From an uncultured Pelagibacteraceae bacterium (GTDB taxonomy: Bacteria > Pseudomonadota > Alphaproteobacteria > Pelagibacterales > Pelagibacteraceae), in NCBI GenBank assembly GCA_902552985.1, contig CACDII010000007.1, forward strand, positions 1-36,733: DNA of 36,733 bases. Direction: 5' to 3'. Within the stretch, counting starts at the first letter, position 1; each line of letters opens with the position of its first letter. Shown one piece after another: positions 7,933 to 16,162 of the stretch. The position numbers and the translations under genes were made by a program. The notes beneath the pieces were generated by a model. The model did not search any database, was not told the origin of the DNA, and was given only the letters and a program-made list of their open reading frames with translations.

Positions 7933-9156
7933 ATGAAAAAAATATATCCTTGTATTGTTGGACTCGGCTATGTTGGTCTGCCTCTTTTTGTAAGATTAAA
8001 AAATAAATTCTCCACAATTGGTTTCGACATAAACAAAGATAGAGTGAATTATTTACTTAAAAAAAACGATCAAAATAAAGAATTTAGTAAAAATGACCTT
8101 ATACTAAAAAATAGTTCAATAATTACTAATAATGTAAAAAAAATTAAAAAGGCTAATTTTTTCATAGTTACAGTTCCAACTCCTGTAAATCAAAAGTTTG
8201 AACCAGATTTAAAATATTTAAGAGATGCCATGACCATAATTGGAAAAAATTTAAAAAAGAGTGATATAGTTTTTATTGAGTCAACAATTTATCCTTCAGT
8301 CACACAAAACTTTTGTATACCGATTCTTGAACGAAATAGTAAACTTAAAATTAATAAAGATTTTATTATTGGTTATAGTTCAGAAAGAATCAATCCTGGT
8401 GATAAAAAACATTCTGTTGAAAATATTAATAAAGTAGTAGCGATTGAAACTAATAATAAAAAAATTTTAAAAACAGTAAAATCAGTTTATAAAGTAATAT
8501 CAAAAAAAATAATTCTTTCAAAATTTATTAAAGAAGCAGAAACATCAAAAGTTATAGAAAATATTCAAAGAGATTTAAACATTGCTTTGATGAACGAAAT
8601 TTTTTTAATTTGTGAAAAACTTAAAATAAATTTTAATGAAGTTAAAAAATTAGCATTAACTAAATGGAATTTTCATAATTATTCTCCTGGTTTGGTGGGA
8701 GGACATTGCTTGCCAGTCGATCCATATTATTTGGCATACATAGCAAAAAAAAAAAATTACCCATCAGAAGTAATTTTATCTGGAAGAAAAGTTAATAATA
8801 ACATGAAAAAATACGTTATAAAAAAAATTACTGAAATACTAAAAAAAAATAAATTTAACGGAAAAATTCTTTTATTTGGGGCAAGTTATAAACCCAACGT
8901 TGCAGATATTAGAAATTCTATTCCACTAAATGTTTATAAATTTTTAAAAAAAAAATATAGTAGAAAAGTTTTTTGTATAGATACTTTTGTGGATTCAAAA
9001 ATAGCAAAAAATCTTCGTATATTAAACAAAATAGATAACACAAAATATGACTATTTTATTCCTTTGGTGTTTCACAAAAATATGAAATTAATTTTTAAAA
9101 AGGTCTTAAGAAATAATAAAAAAATAAAATTTTTAAATTTATTACCAAGTGAATAG
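7933..9156 (+). CDS. UDP-N-acetylhexosamine / UDP-glucose 6-dehydrogenase (TviB/WbpO-like)
   Basis: This 407-residue nucleotide-sugar dehydrogenase oxidises C6 of a UDP-sugar to the uronate with two NAD+. The Rossmann motif GLGYVGLPL is near residue 10. VTVPTPV and ESTIYPSVT follow, then AETSKVIENIQRDLNIALMN with the conserved Lys206. The catalytic cysteine is Cys259 in GGHCLPVDPYYL. A C-terminal domain, FGASYKPNVADIRNS, completes the fold. The VDPYYL form and the ENIQRDLNIA segment favour the TviB/WbpO (UDP-GlcNAc/GalNAc) group over plain Ugd. A 12-base A tract at 8745-8756 lies shortly after the active-site Cys codon. The gene overlaps the following GT2 by 8 bases. Confidence 0.88.
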   Translation: MKKIYPCIVGLGYVGLPLFVRLKNKFSTIGFDINKDRVNYLLKKNDQNKEFSKNDLILKNSSIITNNVKKIKKANFFIVTVPTPVNQKFEPDLKYLRDAMTIIGKNLKKSDIVFIESTIYPSVTQNFCIPILERNSKLKINKDFIIGYSSERINPGDKKHSVENINKVVAIETNNKKILKTVKSVYKVISKKIILSKFIKEAETSKVIENIQRDLNIALMNEIFLICEKLKINFNEVKKLALTKWNFHNYSPGLVGGHCLPVDPYYLAYIAKKKNYPSEVILSGRKVNNNMKKYVIKKITEILKKNKFNGKILLFGASYKPNVADIRNSIPLNVYKFLKKKYSRKVFCIDTFVDSKIAKNLRILNKIDNTKYDYFIPLVFHKNMKLIFKKVLRNNKKIKFLNLLPSE

Positions 9157-10024
9157 AAGTTATACAAATTTTTTAGATATTAAAAAAAAAAATAATTATT
9201 TTTATAAAAATATTAACACAAAAATATACAGAAAAAAAAATACTGGAGGTCTAAGAACAAAATCTATTACAAAGAAAAATTTATATTCTAGACCATTAAT
9301 TTCAATTATAGTGGCCACATATAATTCTGAAAAATTCTTAGAAAAGTGTTTGCAAAGTATTCTTATACAAAGTTATCGAAACTTCGAAATAATTATTGTT
9401 GACAATAAATCTACAGATAAAACGCTAAGTATAATAAAAAAATATGAAAAATTTATCGATATGTGGATTAGTGAAAATGATAATGGAATTTTTCATGCGA
9501 TGAATAAAGGTATAAAAATTTCAAAAGGAAAAATAATATCAATATTAAATTCAGATGATTATTTTTATCCAAATGCTTTGAAAACAATTGTAAAATATTT
9601 TAATTCTAATTCAAATATAGATTTTGTTTTTGGTACTGTTAAAAAAAATAAAGTTTTTTCTGGTTTTAAACCTCAAAAGATAAGATGGAAATTTAATATT
9701 TACCCCTCTCATTCTGTAGGTTTTTTTATTAAAAAAAAAATCCATGATAAAATCGGTTTATATAATTTAAAATATAAGCATTCAAATGATTATGATTTTT
9801 TTTATCGGTTGATAGTTAAAAACAAAATAAAAGGAATTCCTACAAAAAGAACGGAAGTGATTGGCAATTTTAGACCTGGAGGCTTTTCTAGCAAACTTAG
9901 TTTTTTTGATAGGCTATTTACTGAAATAAGGATTAGATTTGATAACAAACAAAATTTAATTGATCTTTTAATTATTTTTATTGGCAGATGTTTTTTTCAA
10001 ATAATAAATAAATTTAAATTGTAG
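9149..10024 (+). CDS. Glycosyltransferase family 2 with TGGLRTK-type N-terminal extension
   Basis: This is a 291-residue inverting glycosyltransferase. The start is GTG at 9149, inside the end of the dehydrogenase gene; no ATG exists until well inside the catalytic domain. About 45 residues precede the usual GT2 start, including NTGGLRTK, an extension also seen in a GT2 subgroup of surface-glycan and protein-glycosylation clusters, so it is probably genuine. The GT-A core shows PLISIIVATYNSEKFLEKC, then IIVDNKSTDKT and the NSDDYF DxD-like motif. Downstream come HSVGFFIKK and SNDYDFF. The protein ends in a hydrophobic segment. Donor and acceptor are unknown. Confidence 0.83.
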   Translation: MNRSYTNFLDIKKKNNYFYKNINTKIYRKKNTGGLRTKSITKKNLYSRPLISIIVATYNSEKFLEKCLQSILIQSYRNFEIIIVDNKSTDKTLSIIKKYEKFIDMWISENDNGIFHAMNKGIKISKGKIISILNSDDYFYPNALKTIVKYFNSNSNIDFVFGTVKKNKVFSGFKPQKIRWKFNIYPSHSVGFFIKKKIHDKIGLYNLKYKHSNDYDFFYRLIVKNKIKGIPTKRTEVIGNFRPGGFSSKLSFFDRLFTEIRIRFDNKQNLIDLLIIFIGRCFFQIINKFKL

Positions 10025-10034
10025 GCACGTATTT

Positions 10035-11723
10035 ATGATTTTCTTTTTTTTCTTTTTTTTATTTTTCTCGTTTTTTTCTGTTTTAGGGTACGGACTCATT
10101 TTTAATAAAATTTTTAATTTAAAGTTTGAGAATTTAAATTTAGGTAAAATTGGAATTTTAGGTTTATTCTTTTTAACAGTTATTTCATCATTTACACATA
10201 TTTTTATGCCTCATAATTTTATACATAATATTTTTTTTATTTCGCTTGGCTTTTTTTATTTTATTTACATTTTTTTTATTGGAAAAGTTTCGAAACAAAA
10301 AATTTATTATTTAAGCATTATATTTATTTTATTGTTATCTGGACTGATATTAGCAAAAAATAACGAGGACTTTTCATATTATCATTTACCTAATACAATT
10401 CAGTTTTTTGAACAAAAATTACAATTTGGACTAGGCAATTTAAATCATGGTTTTAAACATATCTCATCGATTTTTTTGCTTAATTCAATATTCATTTTTC
10501 CAAAAATTAAATATTTTTTAATTAATATTCCAAATTTTTTTTTACTAGTTTTTTCAGTATATTACTTAATTTACAATATTTTCTTTAGAGATAAAGTTGC
10601 CAATAGCATAAAAACAATCAATCTTATTTCTTTAATACTGATACTTACAAAATTTAGTAGATTAGCAGAATATGGAACTGACATTTTTGGGCAATTTTTA
10701 ATTATATTAGTTATTTTAGAAACAATAATTTTTTCATACAAAAAAAAATTTATTTTAAATAATGATAAAAATGATTTTCTATTTATAAATATTTTAATTA
10801 TCTTTGCTTTTACAACAAAGGTTTACTTTATAATTTATTTACTATTTCCAATTTCAATTTTTATTTTTATTAATAAAAAAAAAGAGATAATTAAATATTT
10901 TTTTAAGCCAAAAATTTTGGCTATTTTTTTTATTCCATTTTTTTTTATAATTCTCTCTAATTTTTCGGCGACAGGATGTTTTATTTTTCCAATTCCTAAA
11001 ACTTGTTTAGGTAATGATTTATATTGGGGTTTAAGTTTAGATACAGTAAATTATTTAGAAACTCATTACGAACTTTGGGCCAAGGCAGGAAGAGGACCAA
11101 ATTACATGGTTGAAAATAGTGAGAACTATGTAAAAGGCTTAAATTGGATAAGTTTTTGGTTTAAAAATTATTTCATCACAAAAGTTAGCGATTATATCTT
11201 GGTAGTTCTATTTATTTTAATTGTTGTTTTTTCATTTTTGTCTAAAAAAAAGTTAATTTATAAAAAAAATTATTTGTTTAATAGTAAATTAATTTTTATT
11301 TATGGAGTAATTTTCTTTTTATTTATTTTTTGGTTTTTTAAATTTCCACAATTAAGATATGGAGGTTATGTTTTAGTTTTCTTTGTTTTAACTATTCCTC
11401 CTATTTTTTTGTTGTATGAGATTAACTTTAAAAGTTTATTTTTAAGAAAAAAAATTATTGGATTAATTTTAATTTCTTTTTTAATTTTCAATTCTAAAAA
11501 TATCCTAAGAATAAAAAATGAAATAAATAATGAATATTTAGATAATTTTAGGAATTTTCCACTTTTTTTTGTTAAAGAAATAGAATGGAGTATAAAATAT
11601 GTGGATGGACATAAAGTATATTATGTAAAAAAATCTTGTTGGGCGGTTCCCTCAACTTGTGTAAGAGATCTAAAATTTAATGTTAAAAATAAAAATAACT
11701 ATATTTTTTACTATAGAAAATGA
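10035..11723 (+). CDS. Large polytopic membrane protein, possible GT-C type glycosyltransferase or polymerase
   Basis: This 562-residue protein has about 12 strongly hydrophobic segments and a short hydrophilic C-terminus. No named family motif is certain. The first extracytoplasmic loop has an acidic pair followed by aromatic residues and histidine, NNEDFSYYHLPN (109-120). This resembles the DxD/ED motif in the first loop of GT-C transferases that use polyprenyl-linked sugars. It also resembles the LIC_10190-type membrane proteins found in polysaccharide clusters. Lying between two GT2 genes (4-base ATGA overlap with the next), it is likely a lipid-linked-donor sugar transferase, or it could fill the missing polymerase/ligase role. 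Function is inference. Confidence 0.65.
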   Translation: MIFFFFFFLFFSFFSVLGYGLIFNKIFNLKFENLNLGKIGILGLFFLTVISSFTHIFMPHNFIHNIFFISLGFFYFIYIFFIGKVSKQKIYYLSIIFILLLSGLILAKNNEDFSYYHLPNTIQFFEQKLQFGLGNLNHGFKHISSIFLLNSIFIFPKIKYFLINIPNFFLLVFSVYYLIYNIFFRDKVANSIKTINLISLILILTKFSRLAEYGTDIFGQFLIILVILETIIFSYKKKFILNNDKNDFLFINILIIFAFTTKVYFIIYLLFPISIFIFINKKKEIIKYFFKPKILAIFFIPFFFIILSNFSATGCFIFPIPKTCLGNDLYWGLSLDTVNYLETHYELWAKAGRGPNYMVENSENYVKGLNWISFWFKNYFITKVSDYILVVLFILIVVFSFLSKKKLIYKKNYLFNSKLIFIYGVIFFLFIFWFFKFPQLRYGGYVLVFFVLTIPPIFLLYEINFKSLFLRKKIIGLILISFLIFNSKNILRIKNEINNEYLDNFRNFPLFFVKEIEWSIKYVDGHKVYYVKKSCWAVPSTCVRDLKFNVKNKNNYIFYYRK

Positions 11724-12469
11724 CAAAACCTCTTATTTCAATAATTATAACTTATTATAAAAAAAAAAATTTTATTTTAAAAACTTTTAAGACAATTAAA
11801 AACCAAACTTATAAAAATTATGAATTAATCTTTGTTTATGATGATGAAGATTTAACAGATTTGAAATATATCAAAAAATATATCGCTACATTTAAAAAAT
11901 ACAAAGTAATAGTTAATAAAAAAAATTATGGAGTTGCAAGGTCAAGAAATATTGCAATTAAATCTGCAAAAGGAAAATATCTGGCTTTTATCGACTCAGA
12001 CGACATGTGGAGCAGTAAAAAACTTATTACACAACTAAAATTTATGGATTATTCAAAAGCTGACATTTCATACACTGCTTATAAAGTCATAGATAAAAAA
12101 AATAAAATTTTAGGCATACGAAATGTTTCAAAAGAAATAAATTATAAAAAACTTTCAAAATATTGTGAAATAGGCTTAAGCACTGTGATAATTAAAAAAA
12201 AATTTTTTAAAAAACATAAATTTCCAGAAATCAAAACCCAAGAAGATTTTGCATTGTGGTTAATTTTAATAAAGAAGGGATTAAAGTTTCTTCCTATTAA
12301 AATAGTTTTATCAAGTTGGCGTAGAACTGATAATTCTCTATCATCAAATATATTGCAAAAAATTTTAGATGCTTTTAAAGTTTTTTACTGTATTGAAAAA
12401 AAAAATTTAATTATATCAATAATTAGTGTAGTAATTCTTTCAATCAATAAATTAAAAAATTATAAATGA
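11720..12469 (+). CDS. Glycosyltransferase family 2
   Basis: This 249-residue GT-A glycosyltransferase shows PLISIIITYYKKKNFI at the N-terminus. The acceptor/donor motifs are FVYDDED, NYGVARSRNIAIKSAKGKYLAFIDSDDMW (DSDD as metal-binding DxD) and, later, TQEDFALWL and SWRRTDNSLS. The last two are typical of the WcaA/rhamnosyltransferase-like GT2 group. It overlaps the upstream membrane protein by 4 bases and the downstream gmd by 4 bases, so translation is probably coupled through this part of the island. A hydrophobic C-terminal stretch could be a membrane tether. The sugar specificity cannot be read. Confidence 0.88.
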   Translation: MTKPLISIIITYYKKKNFILKTFKTIKNQTYKNYELIFVYDDEDLTDLKYIKKYIATFKKYKVIVNKKNYGVARSRNIAIKSAKGKYLAFIDSDDMWSSKKLITQLKFMDYSKADISYTAYKVIDKKNKILGIRNVSKEINYKKLSKYCEIGLSTVIIKKKFFKKHKFPEIKTQEDFALWLILIKKGLKFLPIKIVLSSWRRTDNSLSSNILQKILDAFKVFYCIEKKNLIISIISVVILSINKLKNYK

Positions 12470-13527
12470 AAAAAGTTGCTTTAATAACAGGAATCACGGG
12501 TCAAGATGGTTCGTACTTAGCAGAATTTCTTTTGGAAAAAAATTATATAGTTCATGGCATAAAAAGAAAATCTTCTTCTTTTAATACTCAAAGAATAGAC
12601 CACATATATGTGGATCCTCATCTAAGTAAAAATTTTTTCTTACATTATGGAGATCTTGCAGACTCGAATAGTATTTTTAATTTAATTAACAAAACTAAAC
12701 CCGATGAAATATATAATTTAGGAGCTCAAAGTCATGTAGCACATTCATTTTTAATACCAGAGTATACATCCGAAGTTACAGGTTTGGGAACTCTAAGAAT
12801 TTTAGAAGCGATGAGATTTTTAAAATTAAAAAAAACAAAATTTTATCAAGCCAGTACATCAGAGTTGTTTGGAGAAAGAGATAGTACCAAATCTTTTAAT
12901 GAAAAATCAAAATTTAATCCAAAATCCCCTTATGGTGTTTCAAAACTTTATTCTTTTACAATGACAAAACTTTATAGAGAAGCCTACAATATGTTTGCGT
13001 GTAATGGAATTCTATTTAACCATGAAAGTCCAAGACGAGGTGAAACTTTTGTTACAAAAAAAATTACAATGTATTTTGCAAAAAAATTTTTGGGTTATAA
13101 AGGAGTATTGTATTTAGGTAATGTTAATGCAAAAAGAGATTGGGGACATGCAAAAGATTATGTTGAAATGCAGTGGAAAATTTTACAACAAAAAAAACCA
13201 GAGGATTTTGTTATTGCAACTGGAAAAGCTTATACGGTTAAGCAATTTGTAAATATGTGCTGTGATTATCTTGGGCTTAAAATTGTATGGAAGGGAAAAG
13301 GATTAAATACTAAAGCTTATTTGATTTCAGGTAAAAAGAAAGAACTAATAATAAAAATAGATAAAAAATATTTTAGACCACTTGATATAGATTATTTAAA
13401 AGGTGATCCTAAAAAAGCTTTTAAAAAATTGAATTTTAAATTTAAACATTCGGTAAAAGACCTAATAAAAGATATGCTTGACTCTGACATCAATGAACTC
13501 CAAGCAAAAAAAAACCAATATGAATAA
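12466..13527 (+). CDS. gmd: GDP-mannose 4,6-dehydratase
   Basis: Gmd converts GDP-D-mannose to GDP-4-keto-6-deoxy-D-mannose, the first step to GDP-L-fucose. It has 353 residues, within the family range. The NADP-binding loop GITGQDGSYLAE is at residues 9-20. GIKRKSSSFNTQRIDHIY, NLGAQSHVAHSF, the catalytic STSELFG and SPYGVSK (YxxxK) follow. The strongly diagnostic FNHESPRRGETFVTKKIT and KRDWGHAKDYVE are both present. It starts in an ATGA overlap with the GT2 gene and overlaps the GDP-fucose synthase gene by 8 bases, which supplies the next step of the pathway. Confidence 0.96.
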   Translation: MKKVALITGITGQDGSYLAEFLLEKNYIVHGIKRKSSSFNTQRIDHIYVDPHLSKNFFLHYGDLADSNSIFNLINKTKPDEIYNLGAQSHVAHSFLIPEYTSEVTGLGTLRILEAMRFLKLKKTKFYQASTSELFGERDSTKSFNEKSKFNPKSPYGVSKLYSFTMTKLYREAYNMFACNGILFNHESPRRGETFVTKKITMYFAKKFLGYKGVLYLGNVNAKRDWGHAKDYVEMQWKILQQKKPEDFVIATGKAYTVKQFVNMCCDYLGLKIVWKGKGLNTKAYLISGKKKELIIKIDKKYFRPLDIDYLKGDPKKAFKKLNFKFKHSVKDLIKDMLDSDINELQAKKNQYE

Positions 13528-14464
13528 AAATAGTTCTATTTTCCTAGCTGGACATAAAGGACTAGTTGGTAGCGAAGTATTAAAAATTTTAAAAGAAAAT
13601 AAATATAAAAACGTTATTGTTGCAAGTAGAGAAGAGCTTGATTTAACAAATTATAGCAAAGTAAAAAAATTTTTTAATAAAAAAAAAATTGATTATATGA
13701 TAATGGCGGCTGCGAAAGCAGGTGGTATTCTTGCCAACAGCACTTACCAAAAAGATTTTTTTTTTACAAATATAGAAATACAGAATAATTTGCTAAAAAT
13801 TGCTTTAAAAAAAAAAATTAAAAGGACAATTTTTCTAGGGACTTCTTGCATATATCCAAAATTTGCAAAAAATCCAATTAAAGAAGAGTATTTACTTACT
13901 GGAAAATTAGAAAAAACTAACCAAGCATATGCAATAGCAAAAATCGCAGGAATAAAATTATGCGAAGCTTTATATGAAAACCATAATTTAGATATAGTTT
14001 GTTTAATGCCTACAAATATTTATGGAATAAATGACAATTTTGATAAATTTAGTGGTCATGTTATTCCAGCATTAATTGCTAAATTTTTAGAAGCAAAGAA
14101 AAAAAATTCAAGACAAATTAAATTGTTAGGAACAGGAAAACCTATTAGAGAATTTTTATTTAGTCCTGATTTAGCTAGAGCAATTTATATAACTTTAAAC
14201 GTGAATAAAAAAAAATTAATAAATATATGTGGCAATAAGTTACCAATTATAAATGTTGGAAGCGGAGAATCTGTTTCAATATCTAATTTATCAAAAATTA
14301 TCGCCAAAATAACAAAATACAAAGGTAAAATTTATTTTGATAGAAATTTTCCTGATGGAACACCTAAAAAAAATTTAAACTCATCAAAAATCAAAAAATT
14401 AGGCTGGACACCATTCACAAAACTCAAAGAAGGCATAAGCATAGTGGTTAATAAAAAAAAATAA
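13520..14464 (+). CDS. fcl: GDP-L-fucose synthase (3,5-epimerase/4-reductase)
   Basis: Fcl (WcaG) epimerises and reduces the Gmd product to GDP-L-fucose with NADPH. I chose ATG 13520, giving 314 residues, because MNKNSSIFLAGHKGLVGS starts just before the GHKGLVGS nucleotide loop. The frame is open back to 13478, but that adds 14 residues inside gmd that look unrelated. Diagnostic segments are AAAKAGGI, GTSCIYP, YAIAKIAG (YxxxK), MPTNIYG, GSGKPIREFL-like GTGKPIREFLFSPDLARA, and DGTPKKNLNSSKIKKLGW at the end. The pair gmd-fcl is the usual two-gene module for activated fucose in surface glycans. Confidence 0.95.
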   Translation: MNKNSSIFLAGHKGLVGSEVLKILKENKYKNVIVASREELDLTNYSKVKKFFNKKKIDYMIMAAAKAGGILANSTYQKDFFFTNIEIQNNLLKIALKKKIKRTIFLGTSCIYPKFAKNPIKEEYLLTGKLEKTNQAYAIAKIAGIKLCEALYENHNLDIVCLMPTNIYGINDNFDKFSGHVIPALIAKFLEAKKKNSRQIKLLGTGKPIREFLFSPDLARAIYITLNVNKKKLINICGNKLPIINVGSGESVSISNLSKIIAKITKYKGKIYFDRNFPDGTPKKNLNSSKIKKLGWTPFTKLKEGISIVVNKKK

Positions 14465-14466
14465 AA

Positions 14467-15498
14467 ATGGAATTCTCCGTAGTCTTTATTGAAATTGCTA
14501 TTTTTTTACTAATAACATTTTTTGCGAAAAAAATTAATTTTTTAAATGATAATAATTTAAAATTTAAACACAAAGTGCTAGTAGATAACAACAATTCGAA
14601 ATTTACAGGTGGTTTGTTTATTTTTTTTAGTATTTTATTTTTTTTTCCAGATAGCTTAAATAATTTAGTTTTGTATAGTTTTTTAATTTTGTTACTTGGT
14701 CTTTTATCTGATTTAAACATTTTAAGTGAACCATTACCAAGATTTGTATCTCAATTTATTTTATTAATTAGTTTTATAGCTTTAACCAATACTACAATTG
14801 ATACAATCAATGTAGAAGTAGTGGATAGTTTTTTAAAAAATAAAACAATCTCAATATTTTTTTCCTTATTTTGTTTTATGGTTTTAATAAATGGAACAAA
14901 TTTTCTTGATGGATTAAATACATTAGTGTCTGGTTATTATTTTTTAATAACCATTATGATTTACTATTTAGGCGAAAATTTAAATTTAGTTATTTATTCA
15001 GAAATTTTTTTATTTCTTTCAATTGTTTTATTAATATTTTTAATATTTAATTTTTTTGGAAAATCTATACTCGGTGACGGTGGAAGTTACACCTTATCTT
15101 TTATATTTGGCTTTTTATTGATCGATCTTTTTAATAACAATAAATCTATTTCGCCATACTTTATTGCACTAATTCTTTGGTATCCTGCGTTTGAAAATTT
15201 ATTTAGTATTATTAGAAGATTATTTATAAGTAGAAAAAAAATTTCATCTCCAGATACATTACATTTGCATCAACTAATTTATGTGTTTCTTTCAAAATAT
15301 ATTTATAAAAAATCAAAATTCAGTAATACAAAAACTGGCCTGATTATTCTTCTTTATAACTTTGTTATATTTTATTTAACTATTGTATTTAAACTTTATT
15401 ACGATACTAGAATTATGGTTTCCATAATACTTTTTAACGTTGCTGTATATTTAGCCATTTATTACAAATTGAATAAATTATTTTTTAAGAAAAAATAA
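14467..15498 (+). CDS. Polyprenyl-phosphate sugar-1-phosphate transferase (WecA/MraY-like, PNPT family)
   Basis: This 343-residue polytopic enzyme should start glycan assembly by moving GlcNAc-1-P or a similar sugar phosphate from UDP onto undecaprenyl phosphate. About ten membrane segments are visible. PNPT motifs are GLLSDL around residues 78-83, NGTNFLDGLN (142-151, with Asn145 and Asp148), ILGDGGS (201-207, Asp204) and the cytoplasmic His-x-His region LHLHQL (265-270). The first motif is normally Asp-Asp and here reads Ser81-Asp82. It lies 2 bases after fcl and converges on the - strand GT2, overlapping it by 21 bases. Its product likely feeds the island's glycosyltransferases. Confidence 0.87.
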   Translation: MEFSVVFIEIAIFLLITFFAKKINFLNDNNLKFKHKVLVDNNNSKFTGGLFIFFSILFFFPDSLNNLVLYSFLILLLGLLSDLNILSEPLPRFVSQFILLISFIALTNTTIDTINVEVVDSFLKNKTISIFFSLFCFMVLINGTNFLDGLNTLVSGYYFLITIMIYYLGENLNLVIYSEIFLFLSIVLLIFLIFNFFGKSILGDGGSYTLSFIFGFLLIDLFNNNKSISPYFIALILWYPAFENLFSIIRRLFISRKKISSPDTLHLHQLIYVFLSKYIYKKSKFSNTKTGLIILLYNFVIFYLTIVFKLYYDTRIMVSIILFNVAVYLAIYYKLNKLFFKKK

Positions 15499-16143
15499 TT
15501 TTAATATTTCACATAAAATCAAAAAACCATCTTTTAGATTATTTACTTTTTTAATTCCAGCTATTCTTTTTTTTTCATAAGATGGCAAAGACGAGTATGA
15601 ATATTTTTTTCTTTGCATTTTAATTGGTACTTCAACACAAAATCTAAAATCTTTACTTTCTATATTTAAATTATTGAAACGTTCAGTAACGCCCATTACA
15701 TAAGTATACAAAACATCATTTATTTTTAATGAAAATAAAATTTTACACATTAACGAAAAAATTTTATTACCAAACAAAGTTATTAAAGTGTCATCTTCGC
15801 TCCCTCCATTTTCTAGATATCTTGAGGCGTAAACAAAATCATTGGATTTTACTAAATCATACATTTTATAAAGGTCATCTGATTCAAACGAGCCATCAGC
15901 ATTAAATATGCAAAAATATTTTGTTTTACAATTTCTAATTCCTTCTACTAAAGCACTACCATATCCGTTTTCTACTTGTTTAATTATTTGTACATCATAT
16001 TTTTTTATAGAGTTAATTGTTAATAAATCATCTTTCGGTAATGAAACAATCACACTACACGAAATATTTTTCAAATTTTCTAATACAATTGGGAGTGACT
16101 CGCTTTCATTTTTAGCAGGTATTATCAAAGTTAGATCAATCAT
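15478..16143 (-). CDS. Glycosyltransferase family 2 (polyprenyl-phosphate-mannose-synthase-like), last gene of CotH/VTC cassette
   Basis: This is a 221-residue GT-A domain protein. LTLIIPAKNESESLPIVLENL is the GT2 start, VENGYGSALVEGI and FNADGSFESDDL carry the donor and metal sites, and YASRYLENGG plus KKRIAGIKKV resemble DPM1-like polyprenyl-phosphate sugar synthases. Unlike many of these it has no clear C-terminal membrane pair, only a short hydrophobic end. It is the distal gene of the - strand run DUF4956-CotH-VTC-GT2, 19 bases after the VTC gene. Its tail overlaps the convergent sugar-phosphate transferase gene by 21 bases. A role modifying the same envelope polymer is plausible but not shown. 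Confidence 0.82.
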   Translation of the reverse strand: MIDLTLIIPAKNESESLPIVLENLKNISCSVIVSLPKDDLLTINSIKKYDVQIIKQVENGYGSALVEGIRNCKTKYFCIFNADGSFESDDLYKMYDLVKSNDFVYASRYLENGGSEDDTLITLFGNKIFSLMCKILFSLKINDVLYTYVMGVTERFNNLNIESKDFRFCVEVPIKMQRKKYSYSSLPSYEKKRIAGIKKVNNLKDGFLILCEILKLFFLKK

Positions 16144-16162
16144 TTTTTAAATTTTTAATATG

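Noticed and set aside
13478..13519. Upstream ATG extension of the GDP-fucose synthase gene
   Set aside because: The extra 14 residues lie entirely in the gmd coding region and precede the conserved N-terminal loop by too much; ATG 13520 fits the family length.
15908..16150. 80-codon + strand frame antisense to the cassette GT2 gene
   Set aside because: A mirror frame of a well-supported GT2; no conserved motif and no ribosome site.
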